Part shown: positions 10,862 to 23,200 of the stretch, in pieces
How the letters are laid out: every line of letters starts with the position of its first letter
How positions within the stretch are numbered: the first letter of the stretch is position 1
Assembly: GCA_001662425.1 (NCBI GenBank)
Contig: BDDC01000383.1
Span: forward strand, 1-64,000
Source: Chlamydomonas sphaeroides
Lineage: Eukaryota; Chlorophyta; Chlorophyceae; Chlamydomonadales; Chlamydomonadaceae
Direction: 5' to 3'
Length of the DNA: 64,000 nucleotides
Notes under the pieces: model-generated
Databases searched by the model: none
What the model was told of the DNA's origin: nothing
What the model saw: only the letters and a program-made list of their open reading frames with translations
Program-made: the position numbers and the translations under genes

Positions 10862-13800
10862 GATGGGCGGCCGGGGGGCGCCGGCTGTTGCTGGGCCGAG
10901 TCAGCAGCAGCAGCAGCGGGCAGCGGGCAGCAGCGGCAGGTGGCAGCAGGAGGTTGGTTGCGGGCGCATCCGAGGCAAGCCGTGTGTTGAGGGGCGCCCC
11001 CCGTGCCCGCAGTGCCCATGGCGTGTTTCGTGGCTGCGCGTGGCCCGGCCGGGAGGCGCCGGCAGGGCGCAGCATGCAAAGCACGGGGGCCCGTGTACGG
11101 TGGCCCCGTGTGGTAGGGCCCCGGTGTTCGTTGACGTTTTGATTGGGCAGCAAGGCATGTGCGGGAGCACCGAATCCGGCGCCCTCGGCGTCTGGCGCGC
11201 TTGGCGCCGCGCTGTGGTGCTGACCTCTGTACTGCGCTTTGCACGCCGCACTTGCCGCAGACCGGTCACGCGCGTGTTGCTGTCCCGGCGCGGCCTCGCC
11301 AGGTACGCCCGCGTGGATAGCGGCTGCAGGCGCGCAAGGGCTGCCGTCGGTGGGGCGAGAGCGTGTGTGGGACGGCGACACGCTTACAGCAGTACATGTT
11401 GTTTGCTTGCCATGCAATGCAATGGCGGTAGGCGACGGCAAAGCCGGCACACGACAATCACACCGTCGCCAATCCCTTATGCTGGCGCCGACGCGCGCCC
11501 CCGTACGCGGTCGTACGGCAATCACGGTACTAGCCAGGTAGTGGACCGGTAGCAACCGACATGAGCAGAATGCTGGCACGCGATGCGTCCCCCACGCCCG
11601 CGCAACCACACAAGCACACAGGCAGGCGCAGGTCTGCGGGTCTGCGCAACGATGGGCACGACGGGTGGCCCCAGGCCCATCCATCCGGCACGAGCCGTCG
11701 ACCCAGACATGACATGATGAACCCCAACCCGATTATGCCGCGCAAGAAAGCGCGCACACACACAGCCACGCGTCGTCTGCGGCGACACAACCGGCACAAG
11801 GCGCAGCCGCAGCGCTGAGCGCTCGTCAGCGTCGCCTCGCCTGCGCTCTCGCCGCAGCCTGCGGCGCTAAACGTGCACAGAGCTTTAAGACTCGCAGCCG
11901 CGGCCACGCCGGGTGCGGCGCTCACAGCAGCTGAACGCAACCTCGGAGCTACCGCCGCTCGGCCCTTCGCGCGAGGTCACGGCTCGTGTCGCGCTCCTGC
12001 ACGGGGGCACCACCGCGAGCAACACGCGGCGCGGCGAGCGCGGCCCTGCGCGCGGCAGCACGCACGCAACTCATTGGCGTGGGGCGCCAGGAGCCGGCAG
12101 CATCCGCTGCCGCATTAGGAACAGAGTCCTCCCTGTCCGTCTCCAGGCAGCGCTGCGTGAGAGCACGCGGTGCCTCGCCGCAACGTCGACCCCACGCCGG
12201 CAACATGCAAAAACAGCATCACTCGCACTTGGCAGCCCGCGGTGCCGCCACAGGGCGCTGATCCGGCACACACGGCAGCGCTCGCACAGCGCCTCTCCTC
12301 GGCGCCGACCGCTTAGCTCAGCAGTGCCCGCTCCCTCCGCGCCATTAGGAAGCAGCCCGTCAGTGCGCACGCGCCTACGACAAATCAGCTAAATCGTGAA
12401 ATGGATACCGGTATCTCCACAGCGCCAGACCCGCTGCTGCTGCTGGCCACAGCAACCACACGGCCGCCCGCGACCCCAGCCTCCACCCTCCGCGGTTCGG
12501 CGCAGCCTCCAACGCTAAACGGCGCCTCGGTCGCAATCGAAGGCCGTGACAAGGGCGCCAACGCCGGGCAGGGCAGCAGCACACGCTGCCCTGCCACGCC
12601 ATACTACGCGCCTCCAAACCCCGCCAAGGACAACCCAAGCCAGCGCCGCGCCGGCTGCGCCACCGGGGCCGTGTGCCAAGGGTGCTCAGCTGCCGGCGGG
12701 GAGCCGCGGCGGCGCACCGCTGCCGGCACATCCCTACGCCCCCAGTCGCCGACCAGCACTGCACCTGTACTTGCGCTGCACCTAAGCCACCGCGATCAAC
12801 ATTCGTGCCCAACGACACCATGTGCCCCGCTCCGCTGGCGCGCGCGCTAGCGGCTCCGAGCCGTGCGCTGCGGCGCGGCGAAGGAGCAGGGTAACGCCCA
12901 CTGCATGCAACCTGCCCCAACATCATTCCCCTTCTTTGCACTTGCGCGTGCGCCGCACCCATGGCTGCCGGTCACGATACATCGAAGCTCCAGACAACCC
13001 CACCGGACATGCCCCACAAATCCCGACCCACGGGCCCGCCACACCCTCGCCAAACACGTCCGCTCCTACACGCGAACCACAACACGCGAACCACAGCACG
13101 CGAACCACAGCACGCGAAACACGCTCCCGCAGGCCTTCAAGGGGTCCCCCGACGAAAGGGGTCCCCCGACGCGCACACAAGCGTAGCCGCCGCCTGCCTC
13201 GGCATGCGCTTGCGAGCAGGCGAACATGAGCGGCGGCATCGGCGGCCAATAGATGACTACAACCAAGCAACGTCCGTGAATGACGAGTCACGTGGCCCCA
13301 ACTGGGGTCGCTGCCGTGGCCGGGGCCGCTGACCGGCGCACGACCGAACGCGGCGCCGGCAGCGGCGCCGCGGCACGGCAGCACAACACAACAGCACTCG
13401 CGGCGCCCGGTGGGAGCCAAACGCCTGAATCCACCGCCCGCTTGTCCAACGCGACTCGTCTCTTGCAAGAGGGACACATGTACCCCTGTGCCTGGACCTC
13501 CTTGGCCCGCCCTCGCTGCCGCTGCTGCTAAGCTAGCGGCCGGTACCAACACGCACGACGCGCACATTTACTAACCCTCGCGCCCGCAGCGCAAGGGCCT
13601 GCGCCTGCCCGGCCCGGGCGCACAGCCTCGGGCACGGGAGGCCCAGCCATATATCAAACCAGCGCACGGAGCAGCGCGACAGCGTCTTCACCTTGCTACG
13701 CTCGGGGCCCGCGCCGCGCACCCAAGGCCGGACGGAGCAGCCCGCAGCGGTACGGATGACGCGGGCCCCAGCGCATACGCCAACGCCTGAGCGACGCCAG

Positions 13801-14265
13801 CCAAATGAAACACGTCCGCTGCGAGCGCTCGCAGCGCGTTCGCACACGAGGTCTTGCGCCAGACGCCAGCCAGCGCAGTCATACGCAGGCCGGCCTCGCC
13901 GCACTCGCGCCGACACCGCCACCCCGGGTAGGTTGCCTGGTGCACATGTGGGCCAACATGGGCAACATGCCGCTACTACGGGTACTCACGGCCCTGCACA
14001 CCGCGATCTGAGCTGAGCTGCCTCGGGCAGCTGTGGCTCAGGCAAATGAAGTTATTTCTGTATCCCAACACCGCGCGCCGTCGCCGAGGTCCCAACACAC
14101 CCGGGCCGCCGTCACGCGTCTAGCCGCCGATCGGCCCTCGGCCTCCTTCGGCGGCGCGGCCAGTGCCGCTCCGCGGCAGCCGCTCGCAGCGCCAGGTCAC
14201 ATCATCGCCTGTGGAGTACGCAGCCGCAATCGCATGGAGGCTTTTTCAGGCGGCAAGCGGCCAAG
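10862..14265. other. Intergenic, no gene recognised; short tandem repeats
   Basis: This lies between the SBNO stop and the convergent minus-strand gene ending at 14266. Long open frames occur on both strands, as expected at this GC content, but none shows a recognisable domain or a coherent exon set. The first part probably holds the SBNO 3' UTR, although I see no clear TGTAA signal. At 13070-13120 an ACGCGAACCACA-like unit of about 16 bases is repeated. At 13141-13171 GGGGTCCCCCGACG occurs twice. Confidence 0.55.
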
Positions 14266-16279
14266 TCAGGACGTGACAACCGAGGCAGGACACCGCAGCG
14301 CCAGCGCCGCATCCCCTCGGTCCTCCTCTGCCCCGGCCCACGCCTCCCGCCGCGCCACACAACTTGCCTGCGCGCTGTGCTGCGGCAACGACTCGGCGTT
14401 GCCCAGCCGCGGCTCCGGCACCAGCGTCAGGTACACCTGGCGCGGCCCGAGATCCGGATCCTCGACCTGCCGAACAATCACGATGTGGTACTCGTAGCGC
14501 GGATCCGCGTCCGGCCGCAGCCCCGTCGCCGGGTGGCCGTGGGCGCACGGGTGCTGGTGCTGCTGGGCGTAGCCGTGCTGGTGCTGGTGCCCGAGGTGCG
14601 CGTCGCGGTGCTGCTGCGCCTGTGCGTCCTGCTGCGCAAACGGATTGTGCAGCGCCCCCGGGTGCATCTCGCCGTCCTCCTCCTCGCTTTCCTCCTCCTC
14701 ATACCCCGCCGCCGCCGGCTGCGCCTGCGCGCCGGGCTGCGCCGAGCGCGTGAGCTGCGCCCACAGCACCGCCGCCGCCGCCGGATGCGTGTGCGAGTGC
14801 GCTGTCGGCGGCAGCGTCAGCCGCGGCCGGTCGCCGTCGGAGGCGGGCCGCGCTGTCGACTCGTCCGGCTGCGCCGCCGATGGCGGCGCCCACACGGATG
14901 GGCCCGGAGCCGAGCCCTGCGGCGGCGCCGCCGGCGGTTGCCAATGCCCCGGCGGAATCGCGCCCGGCTGGCCGGCAGCGTCAGCTGGCGGCGGTGGCGG
15001 AACCTGCAGGTGCACCCACAGCGCCGGTGGCGCCGCCGCCCAGGCGTAGCCCGCCGGCGGCGGCGGCAGCCCCGCCAGCACCTCGGCCGGCACCGGCTCC
15101 GCCGGCGGCGGCGCCGCCGCCGTCACGGCGGCGGGCGCGGCGGGGGGCGGGGGGGCGGTTTNNNNNNNNNNNNNNNNNNNNNNNNNNNNNNNNNNNNNNN
15201 NNNNNNNNNNNNNNNNNNNNNNNNNNNNNNNNNNNNNNNNNNNNNNNNNNNNNNNNNNNNNNNNNNNNNNNNNNNNNNNNNNNNNNNNNNNNNNNNNNNN
15301 NNNNNNNNNNNNNNNNNNNNNNNNNNNNNNNNNNNNNNNNNNNNNNNNNNNNNNNNNNNNNNNNNNNNNNNNNNNNNNNNNNNNNNNNNNNNNNNNNNNN
15401 NNNNNNNNNNNNNNNNNNNNNNNNNNNNNNNNNNNNNNNNNNNNNNNNNNNNNNNNNNNNNNNNNNNNNNNNNNNNNNNNNNNGGGGCTGTTCTGCCGCC
15501 CCGCCGCCCAGTGCTGCTGCTGTGGGTGCTGCTGCGGATGCTGCTGCCCCGGCAGGTAGTGCTCGTACCCGGTGTGGCCGTACGCGCCGCTGTACTCACT
15601 GCCGTACTCGCTGCCGTACGCCCCCGGCGGCTGGTGCTGCTCGTACTCGGCCTCCGACTCCATCATCTGCTGCTCGTACCGCATCCACGCGCCGTACGCC
15701 GCCAGCTCGCTCGGCTCCTTGTGCAGCCAGAACTCGGGCACCGGCTGCGGCGGCAGCATCAGCTGCTGCTCGTACGTGCTGGGGCAGTAGTCGTGCGGCG
15801 TCCACAGCTGGTGCAGGCTGCCGGCGTAGTTCTCGGGGCAGCGGCGCGCGCACAGGTGCTCGTGCACGCGCTGCACCTTGGTCGCGCGCTCCTGCTCCTC
15901 GTGCTGCCGCTTCCGCTCCAGCAGCTGCGCCGCCTGCGCGGGACACGCCTGCGAGTGCGGAGCGCCACGCATTAGCGCAACACGCAACATGTTGGGGTCA
16001 GCAGCTGGGTGTGCGGCATGGCATGGGGACCCCATGCCGAGCAGCCAGAGCGCCGACGTCGCAGAGCCCCCGGCGTCCTAGTTCGCTGGCACGTACCGTG
16101 TCTCGAACGCCCGCCGCCGCCACCACCGCCTCGCGCTCCAGCGATCGCCGCTCCGCCTCGCTGGCTCGCTCGTTGGCAACGTACTTTTCCCAGTTGCTGT
16201 CGCAGTCGCTGGTGAGGAGCCGGATGAGGCCGTCGTGGCAGGCGTGGAGTCGCGCCTGGAAGACCTGGCCGTAGGTGCA
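14266..16279 (-). CDS. Hypothetical Pro/Ala/Gln/His-rich protein, 5' end unresolved, broken by a gap
   Basis: I do not recognise this gene. Two minus-strand exons can be joined in phase: 16279-16097 (acceptor side CACCCAG, donor GTACGT) and 15948-14266 (stop TGA at 14266-14268). The first encodes a charged helical stretch (CTYGQVFQARLHACHDGLIR onward). The second starts with a Glu/Arg/Lys-rich helix (AAQLLERKRQHEEQERATK), then YEQQLMLPPQPVPEF and Tyr/Glu/His/Gln-rich low complexity. After the gap come Pro/Ala-rich sequence, an acidic EEEESEEEDGE stretch, an HQHQH tract and an orderly tail (YEYHIVIVRQVEDPDLGPRQ, then VYLTLVPEP). Both gap flanks are in the same frame by coordinate. No start codon with good context was found upstream of 16279, so at least one 5' exon is missing. 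Confidence 0.6.
15162..15483. other. Assembly gap (322 N)
   Basis: A run of N lies inside the second exon of the gene at 14266-16279. The flanks are C/G homopolymer-rich on one side and a CAG/CTG-rich repeat (polyGln-coding on the minus strand) on the other. Its true length is unknown. Confidence 0.99.
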
Positions 16280-18344
16280 CTGGGTGAGGGAGCGGAGCGG
16301 AGGGGGCGGGAGAGCAGAGGGGGAGGAAGGGCTGGGTTTGTGCATGTCGCCGGCGTGCGGCGTGTGTGGGGGGCGGCTGGGGACGGGGGAGAGGGGGCGA
16401 GGAAGGGTAAGCTGGGGGTTGAGGCTGTGGGACTGCTGGAGGACAGCTGGGGGTTGAGGCTGTGGGACTGCAGTAGCATGGTGGGATTGTGCCAAGGGTG
16501 GGGCTTAGTTAAGGTGGCGCACGTCGTGGGCGTTAGCGACGTGCTGGCGGAGGTAGCGTAACGGTACGTGGAGTCGTTGTTATGCTGATGGGTAGTGTGT
16601 AGCTGTGTCGCGGGCGGGCGGCGGGAGCGGGGCAGCGCAAGGTGGGACGGCTGCGGGCTGCACCCGGCGGTTAACAGGGGGCAGAGGGGGGATACTTCGG
16701 CCGATGAAACGGCGAGTGGCCCTAAGCTGCCCGCGGGCTTATACCGGCGTTCTCACAGGGAGAGCGACGCGTCAATCTGAAGCTGATGCTCACCGGGTTA
16801 TGACAAGCCAGAAACGCCTCTCGGTCGGCGTTGTGAACAATGCCGCGGAGCTTAGAGGCGTACATGGTGTGACCAAAGGAGTCCACCAGGACGGTCAGCC
16901 TAAGCGGTAAGCGCAAAAGGGTCACCACAATGCCGAAAAGTTAGCATACTCCCAGCAGTGGCCGCTGTAACACCACGGAGCGCTGTCCGTACGCTGCGCG
17001 CATCTATGGTTGTGCACAGCGCTCGATCGAACCATATTCCAAACGTTGAGAGCTGCGCACCCGAACTCGCTCCATTGTCGCCGCTCGCAGGGTAAGATGT
17101 AGGGTGGAGTTGCAGGGGCTTCAGGGGCCTCAGGCTCCTCCATATTGGACTTAAGGCGCGCTGTGGAAACGCGCTCCGCGCCTCCTGGTCGCCAAGCCTT
17201 CCAACCTTCTCAGCGACAAGCGCTTGCTTGCACGCCAATGAGTGCGGTGTTCTTTGTTCCTAGAGGCCTCGGTGTCAGGGAACGGCGCAACTTGCCGGTG
17301 CAGCGGCCGGAGACTGCATTCTGTATATTTGGTTGCAGGCCTAGGACGTGTAGTGACTCAGTAGGCCTACGCGCCCACCGCAAACCACTGAGGATTCTGT
17401 CGGGTCGTACACGCTGCCATCACGAACGACGCCTTAACGAAAGAGTGCCACAAACCCCGCGAAGGCCGTAACGAGCAAAGGCAGTCTGGTAAGGCACAGA
17501 TGCAGCAGCTGCTGGCGGGCGGTCGTTGCCCTGTTTAAGCCCCTTTTCCCCTGGCCGCCGGACCGGCCCGCCGCGCTGCACGGTTTCAGGTTTGCCCAGC
17601 CGCCGCCGCCCGTGAGGCGCCTCGGGTATTGTGCCACGCACGGGACACATGACACAAGCAGGGCTGCTGCCGCCCCGCGCCGCCGCGGGTCCACCAACGG
17701 GTCACGACAGCAGCTGGTCTGGCGCTCAGACTGCGATCTGCTGTGCTGTGAAGTGATGCATGCAGCCGGTAGTCCAGCAGGGTCCAGCGGTCTTCCGCGC
17801 TCCCATCACCACTGCGATACGATTCGCAGGAGAATACGAACGGCGCCCAGGCAGGGTCTGACCAGGCGCCTGTCCCGATGACCAGGCGCCTGTCTGCGAC
17901 CTCCGCAGCAGCCCGTCGCGTCCACCGGCCAGAGGCCGGGGGGTGGGGAATCCCCTTCGGGAGTCCGCGCCCCGGCCTCATTTGCACACCCTGCCTGTCC
18001 TGTTGTAACGCCTGCCCTTTTTGTTGCACTGCGGCCATGGCCCATGTCTCCTCGCCACGTGTCTTCCCTCGCCTCGCCCTCGCTCCTCCACTGCATCTGC
18101 CCGCCCTGCCACGTCGTATGACATGCTGTTACTGGACTTCGGTGTTCCCGCTCGTGTCTGCAACTCAACTTATCCTCGCTCCTAAAGACTTTACTCTTAC
18201 TTCCTCTCGTTGACCACTCCAGCCGCTGGCGTGGGGCATAGACACGCGACCACATGCTGGCAACCATACCGGCCTGCGCTGTGCAACGCTGCTGCAACGA
18301 ACGGCTTGAAGGATGACTGACCAAGCTGCCGCTCCGCTCTGTGT
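16280..18344. other. Intergenic, no firm gene
   Basis: The part nearest 16280 is the intron upstream of the first recognised exon of the minus-strand gene (T/C-rich on the minus strand, with a 33-bp near-duplicate at about 16410-16470). The 5' exon of that gene may lie here. A minus-strand frame at 17143-16922 starting MEEPEAPEAPATPPYILP looks protein-like but could not be joined in phase. Base composition becomes less GC-rich from about 16750. Confidence 0.5.
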
Positions 18345-18568
18345 AGTAGGCGGTAGGTGCCTACTGAGCAAGAGGTCTCTCGAGATGCTCCACGGAGCCA
18401 CGGAAGTGGTATATATGTTGTGGCACCTACTTCACCGTGTGAGCGGGCCCGGGACGTGCCCTTCAGGGGGGGGGAGAATGTGGCAGGTGCCACACCACAT
18501 GTACTACTTCCGTGGCTCCGTGGAGCATCTCGAGAGACCTCTTGCTCAGTAGGCACCTACCGCCTACT
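18345..18568. repeat. Long inverted repeat (hairpin), arms about 85 bp
   Basis: The left arm (about 18345-18431) is the reverse complement of the right arm (about 18484-18568), with only a few mismatches near the loop. The outer 65 or so bases, including TGAGCAAGAGGTCTCTCGAG, pair perfectly. The loop of about 52 bases contains a G-run followed by AGAATGTGGCAGGTGCCAC, reminiscent of the polypurine tract and TG start of an LTR. It may be a foldback transposon, a head-to-head LTR relic or a small-RNA precursor. No open frame spans it. Confidence 0.85.
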
Positions 18569-19876
18569 CTCCGTCGCTCTACAGGTTCGCTCCCTCCGTC
18601 TCCCTCTCGTGCGCGGGGCTGGGATGGGCCGGTCCCCACGCTAGCGTCAGTGCCGTATTGGCCAGCGCAGCTTGCCTAGTCTACTACTGCATCCTTTCAC
18701 GCCCTGGCCAGGTACGTTAGCATGCAATTCGGCGCTGTTGGCACTTTCCCGTCGTTCCCACTAACCGCGCAGGAATCCAAGCTGCCCCTGGACTACATAC
18801 CTCCTCCTACGTTAACAATCTAATCGGTCTAGTCTTAGAGTCCCTGGGCTGCCAGTATTGGCGGTTGCCTCAGGTACACTTCACTGACTTCCACGCTGGT
18901 TCTACAGCTGAAAGGCAGGGCTCGAGTCGACTCCCAACTCGGCAAGGTTCGACGGACCCCGCCATTGGCTTTCAGACCATCTCAGCCTCCGAAGCCAACC
19001 CATGGCACGCGGCGTGGCCCGCCCACGGTACTCTGAACTTCACGAAGGTAGTAGTGAGCGCGGCCCCGGCCGAGCGCCGTGCGCAGCGCACCACCGTGCA
19101 ACAAGGGAAGCGGCTCCTCGTCACGGAGCCGCGCCGGCGGTCCATCCCCCCGCCGGCCCGTGCGTTGCAACATGCGCGCTGCCCCTGGGCCGACGGCCGA
19201 CGGATGGACCCAGCCGCGCTGGGAGGGCCACAGTGGGGAAGGACCGACACAGCAGCCGAAACATACCCGCAATGCCGCTAGTCAACGCATGGCATTGACA
19301 ACGTGTGCCTTGTCAGGCCGGACAGTACACAGGATGATTGACTCAGGGCCTCAGGCAGGAAACGGGGCGCGCATGCACTGCTTGGCTCTAGGGGCTGAGT
19401 GACTAAGTTGCGAGGGCTGTGAAGAAAGCCCAGGACAAGCTCGGGGCCGCCTCCTAGGGTGCGTGAAGCCGAGCACGTTGATTACTGAACTAACGCGAAG
19501 CCAACAGACGGTTGCTTTGAAATAACCGCCGTGGCGTCTGGTGCTCGAGATCTCTGCTGCCGCCGGCGGCGCGGCGGGCGCGGTACAGTTGCGGCGCGGT
19601 ATAGTTGCTGACTGCGGATGCCGGGCTCCTGGTTGCGCGGGGACGGGATGGGGCGGGATGGGGACCGCGCCCGCGGCCTACCAGCTGCCACAGCAGTTAT
19701 ATCCAAGAAGTCAACGCCACCACAGCTCTCCGCACCTCGTCCGCTCATCTGGTAAGCGGGGCTTCTGCTGCAGCGGCCTGCAAAGGTTCGTGCCGGGTTG
19801 CCACAACGGGACTTAAATTCGAAACGACGAGAGCTTCAGTGCAACCCCATTCAACGACGTTGTACAGAAGCCCACG

Positions 19877-19990
19877 ATGTTCGGCCACGCAGTCGCGGCC
19901 GCCGCCAAGGCCGAGGACAAGGCCAACATGTTCGGCAAGCTGCCGCCGCCTGGCAGGTGTCACGCACGGCCGCATGTGTGTGGCATGTAG
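19877..19990 (+). other. Possible small coding exon (orphan)
   Basis: The ATG opens a short frame (MFGHAVAAAAKAEDKANM, then FGKLPPPG) with strong algal coding bias (GCC, AAG, GAC), followed by a plausible donor (GGCAG/GTGTCA) and, if unspliced, a stop at 19988-19990. I do not recognise it and could not find a partner exon. It may be a first exon, an upstream ORF or a fragment captured from another gene. Confidence 0.25.
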
Positions 19991-20069
19991 ATGGCTTAAG
20001 ACGTGTTAGGTGTTGGCCGTTGAAGCGTTCAGTGTACTATTGCACTACTTTGATGTGTCCCGGACCCAG

Positions 20070-20076
20070 ATATATA
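20070..20076 (+). promoter_or_regulatory. TATA-like box upstream of Z-ISO
   Basis: ATATATAG in a GC-rich setting, about 160 bases upstream of the chosen ATG at 20232. This position fits a core promoter for a short 5' UTR, but the transcription start is not known. Confidence 0.35.
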
Positions 20077-20231
20077 GCTGGCTGTGGGCTGTGTGGCCCA
20101 GGCTGTCTGGATGTGGCCAGGTCGGGCAAGATCGGGTTGCACAGGGTACGTGGCCATGTCGTGCCTGCTCGCCGGCTGCTATTGCCACCAATTGATGCGA
20201 ATTGTCACACATCGCATCGACTGTAACAAAC

Positions 20232-23200
20232 ATGGCGGCACTGTCACGGTCAGCGCTAGGAGTCGGCAGTCTTGTGGAGCGGCGCAGGCATGCCGCCCTC
20301 GCGCCGTTGCCAACGCGGGCTCTGCCCGTTGTTACAGCTCGCACAATCGGCACCACACAAATACGTGCGCCGCGGCTAGCATGCCGGGCTGTGGAACCGG
20401 AGGTTTCGCATGCAAGCACCAGCGCGCCGGCACTCGTCGGTGAAGACGCGGCCGCCTTCAGTGTTGAGAAGCAGTCGGTGCAGTCATGGGCTGCCTTCTT
20501 CGCGGTGCTGACGACCGTCCTGGCGGGCCTGTATGTGGTGAGCGTGGCGTGCACTTCATGGCGTGCAGCCCCCGGCCATGCCGCACACGCTTCCTGCCAT
20601 AGCACCCGCCCCGCCCTTCTCCCCACACCCTCTCTTGCAGTTCTGGATCATGCCCGGCGTCGGGCTCGCCGACGACTTCCTGGCTGCCGTTGACTCGGCG
20701 GCGGGCGGCAGCAGCGAGGTTTCCATGGCGCTCATCCTGCTCATCTTCGCGGTGGCGCACAGGTACACAGGTTACTGCGCCCCGGCGGCATAGATTGAAA
20801 GTTGTAGGTATGAGGATGTGTTCTAGGATCATGGGTCCCACGGCAGGGGCCAGGGGCAGGCCGAGAGGGCACGGCGTGTCGGCGCGACCTCGCTGCCAAC
20901 CCACGCCGCGCCCCAGTGCGCGCGCCTGCGCACCCGGTGAGGCCCGCAGCACCCCCCTCCTGACGCTCCCCTTCCCGCCCGCCGCCCGCCTCACCGCCAT
21001 GCGCATCCCCAGCGGCCTCGCGGGCCTCCGGCCGTACGGTGAGGCGCAGCGCCGTTGCTCGCCTGCTGCTCGAGGGCGTGGGCCGCATGGCCCGGGGCAC
21101 TGACGGTGTGAGCCACCCTAGCGGTGGCCCGTCGCAACCAAACTCAAACCCGCGCCGGGTGGTCTGGGGTGCCCCAGCGCGACCCTGCCGTCGTGGCCCG
21201 AGGCCTGTTGGGCGAAGTTGCGAGGTCCGATGGCCAGCGACGCCACGACCCAGGTCCACGACGACATGCGCCGCACCCCGCCTGTGCGCCGCTGCTGCTC
21301 TGCACCCCCTCGGCCCTCCCGCTACCTGTGACCTGGCAAGACGGCGGCACGTGGCGTGACGTGCCGTGCGTGTCCCCCTTGCCTTACCCTTCCCCTCCCG
21401 CAGGCGAGCAGGTCATCGGCGCGCGTGCCTGGCGCGTGCTGTTCGGCGTGGTCAGGTAAGAGCTCCGCAGGGCCCAAGGGCGCGGGCACACCGCTTGGGA
21501 GCACCGGGCAGTGTCGCGGCAGGGGCGCAAGCACGCGGCGGCGGCGGCGAGGGAGGGGCGTGTCGGTCCGGCGTTGCTTCCGACACCAGCGCCTTTTCCA
21601 CGCTGCCTTGACTGGCCCCCTCTTATCCCCAACCTCTCGCCGTGCCCCCACAGCCTCCCCCTGGCTGTGACCGCCATCGTCTTCTTCATCAACCACCGGT
21701 GGGGCAGGGGCCAGCGGCGCGAGGGGTGCATGGACGGAGCAGCTCTGACCGGGGAGCAGGCGCTGGGAGCAGGCGCTGCCCGTTGCGGCGTGGGCAGACA
21801 GCTGTTATGGTGGGGTTCCAGCTGTGGGAGGGTTCACGTCCTGGGAGGGGAGCGGCGCCGGCGCGAGCACGAGGCGGCCATCGCCGGTGGTCGCAGCCGC
21901 GCAGGGTACCCGCCGGGTGATGGGCGGCGCCCGCCCGCGCCCGCGTCTCGTGGCGCCTCGCACACATCCTCGGCCATGTCATCTTTTTCCCCTTGCCCTG
22001 CTCTTTGCTCCCTGCTCCCTGCTCCCTGCCTGTGGCCCTGCCTGCTGCCTGCCTTCGCCTGCGCTGCCGCCATGCTGCCCGACCGGCGCGATGCCAGATA
22101 CGACGGGACCGCGCTGTGGGACCTGCGCGGCGTGACGGGCGTGCATGAGCTGGTGTGGATCCTGAACTTCGTGTCCTTCTACTTCCTCTACCCCTCCACC
22201 TTCAACATCCTCGAGGTGCGCAGCGCGTGGCGCCTTGCGCGTGTGTTGTGAAGTAGGCAACAGAAGGTAACTGGGGTGGCTGTGTGTGTGGGCTGAAGAC
22301 CACTGGGGCCTGTTGTAGAACCCTGAAATCGGTGACCCTAAAACCGTAAAGCGCATCACCGACTCCAAACGTGCCGAGACGGCGTTACTTCGATGACGGG
22401 AGGTATGCCGTGGAGTGGTCGCTGCGGCCGTTGTAGCACGCAACCCGCAGGTGCGCGTGTGCATGGGTGTTTCCTGTGGCCGGTCGAGCTTGGTGCGGCA
22501 GGCGCTGGCAAAGAGTCGCGATTTTGTCGTCGCCGTCAACATGCACCTCGTTATTCGCATTTGACTTCTGGGCCCCTATGACACGCCAGCCCAGGCACAG
22601 GCACGCTCCCGTAGTGCAACGGCACTGCACATTCTGAACGTCATCTACCATCCCCTATCAACGGCACTCTGTTATCGCGGCCTCTACTCCCATTTAACAT
22701 TCCCGTACCGGCACTTTTACGATGACCAACTGTTCGCCTGAACCGCATACATTCGCCCGGGTGCCTGTTGCGTCCGACTCCAACGGCCCGTGCCCCAACT
22801 GGGCGTGGCAAGCCCACAGCACACCCCAAGCTTTTCTCGATGCTTCTCACCACCCCTGCGACTGGGCTCGGGTGCTCGCGGCCACCTGTAACTGAAGCGC
22901 CGGCGCGCGGCTCGTGCCAAGCTAGGCGGGGCGAGGCGGGGGGAGGCGTGGGCACGTGGCGACGTGTGCGGCCTGCCTGCCCAGCTTCCACTCCCCATCT
23001 CGCGTTGCTAATGCTCCTTTCACCCACACCACGCACACATACACATCGCGGGTCGTGTTTACTATGTGTCCTTAGTTCTGAACACACACGGCGATCGACG
23101 TGTTTCAAGGCGGCGCTGGGCTTCGTTTCTCGCATCGGTGCAACTGAACGCATCCCTGCTTCGTGTGCACGACCAACGCGGCATCAACCCAGAGCGTGCC

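Larger units (their letters stand above)
18569..20231. other. Intergenic; upstream region of Z-ISO
   Basis: No gene is supported. A 37-codon open frame at 19877-19990 is listed separately. The 3' part should contain the Z-ISO promoter and 5' UTR. Confidence 0.5.

Noticed and set aside
9427..11244. Long minus-strand open frame of 605 codons opposite the SBNO tail
   Set aside because: It is a mirror of GCC/GGC repeats in a real plus-strand exon; composition is Ser/Ala/Pro from the reverse frame and there is no domain.
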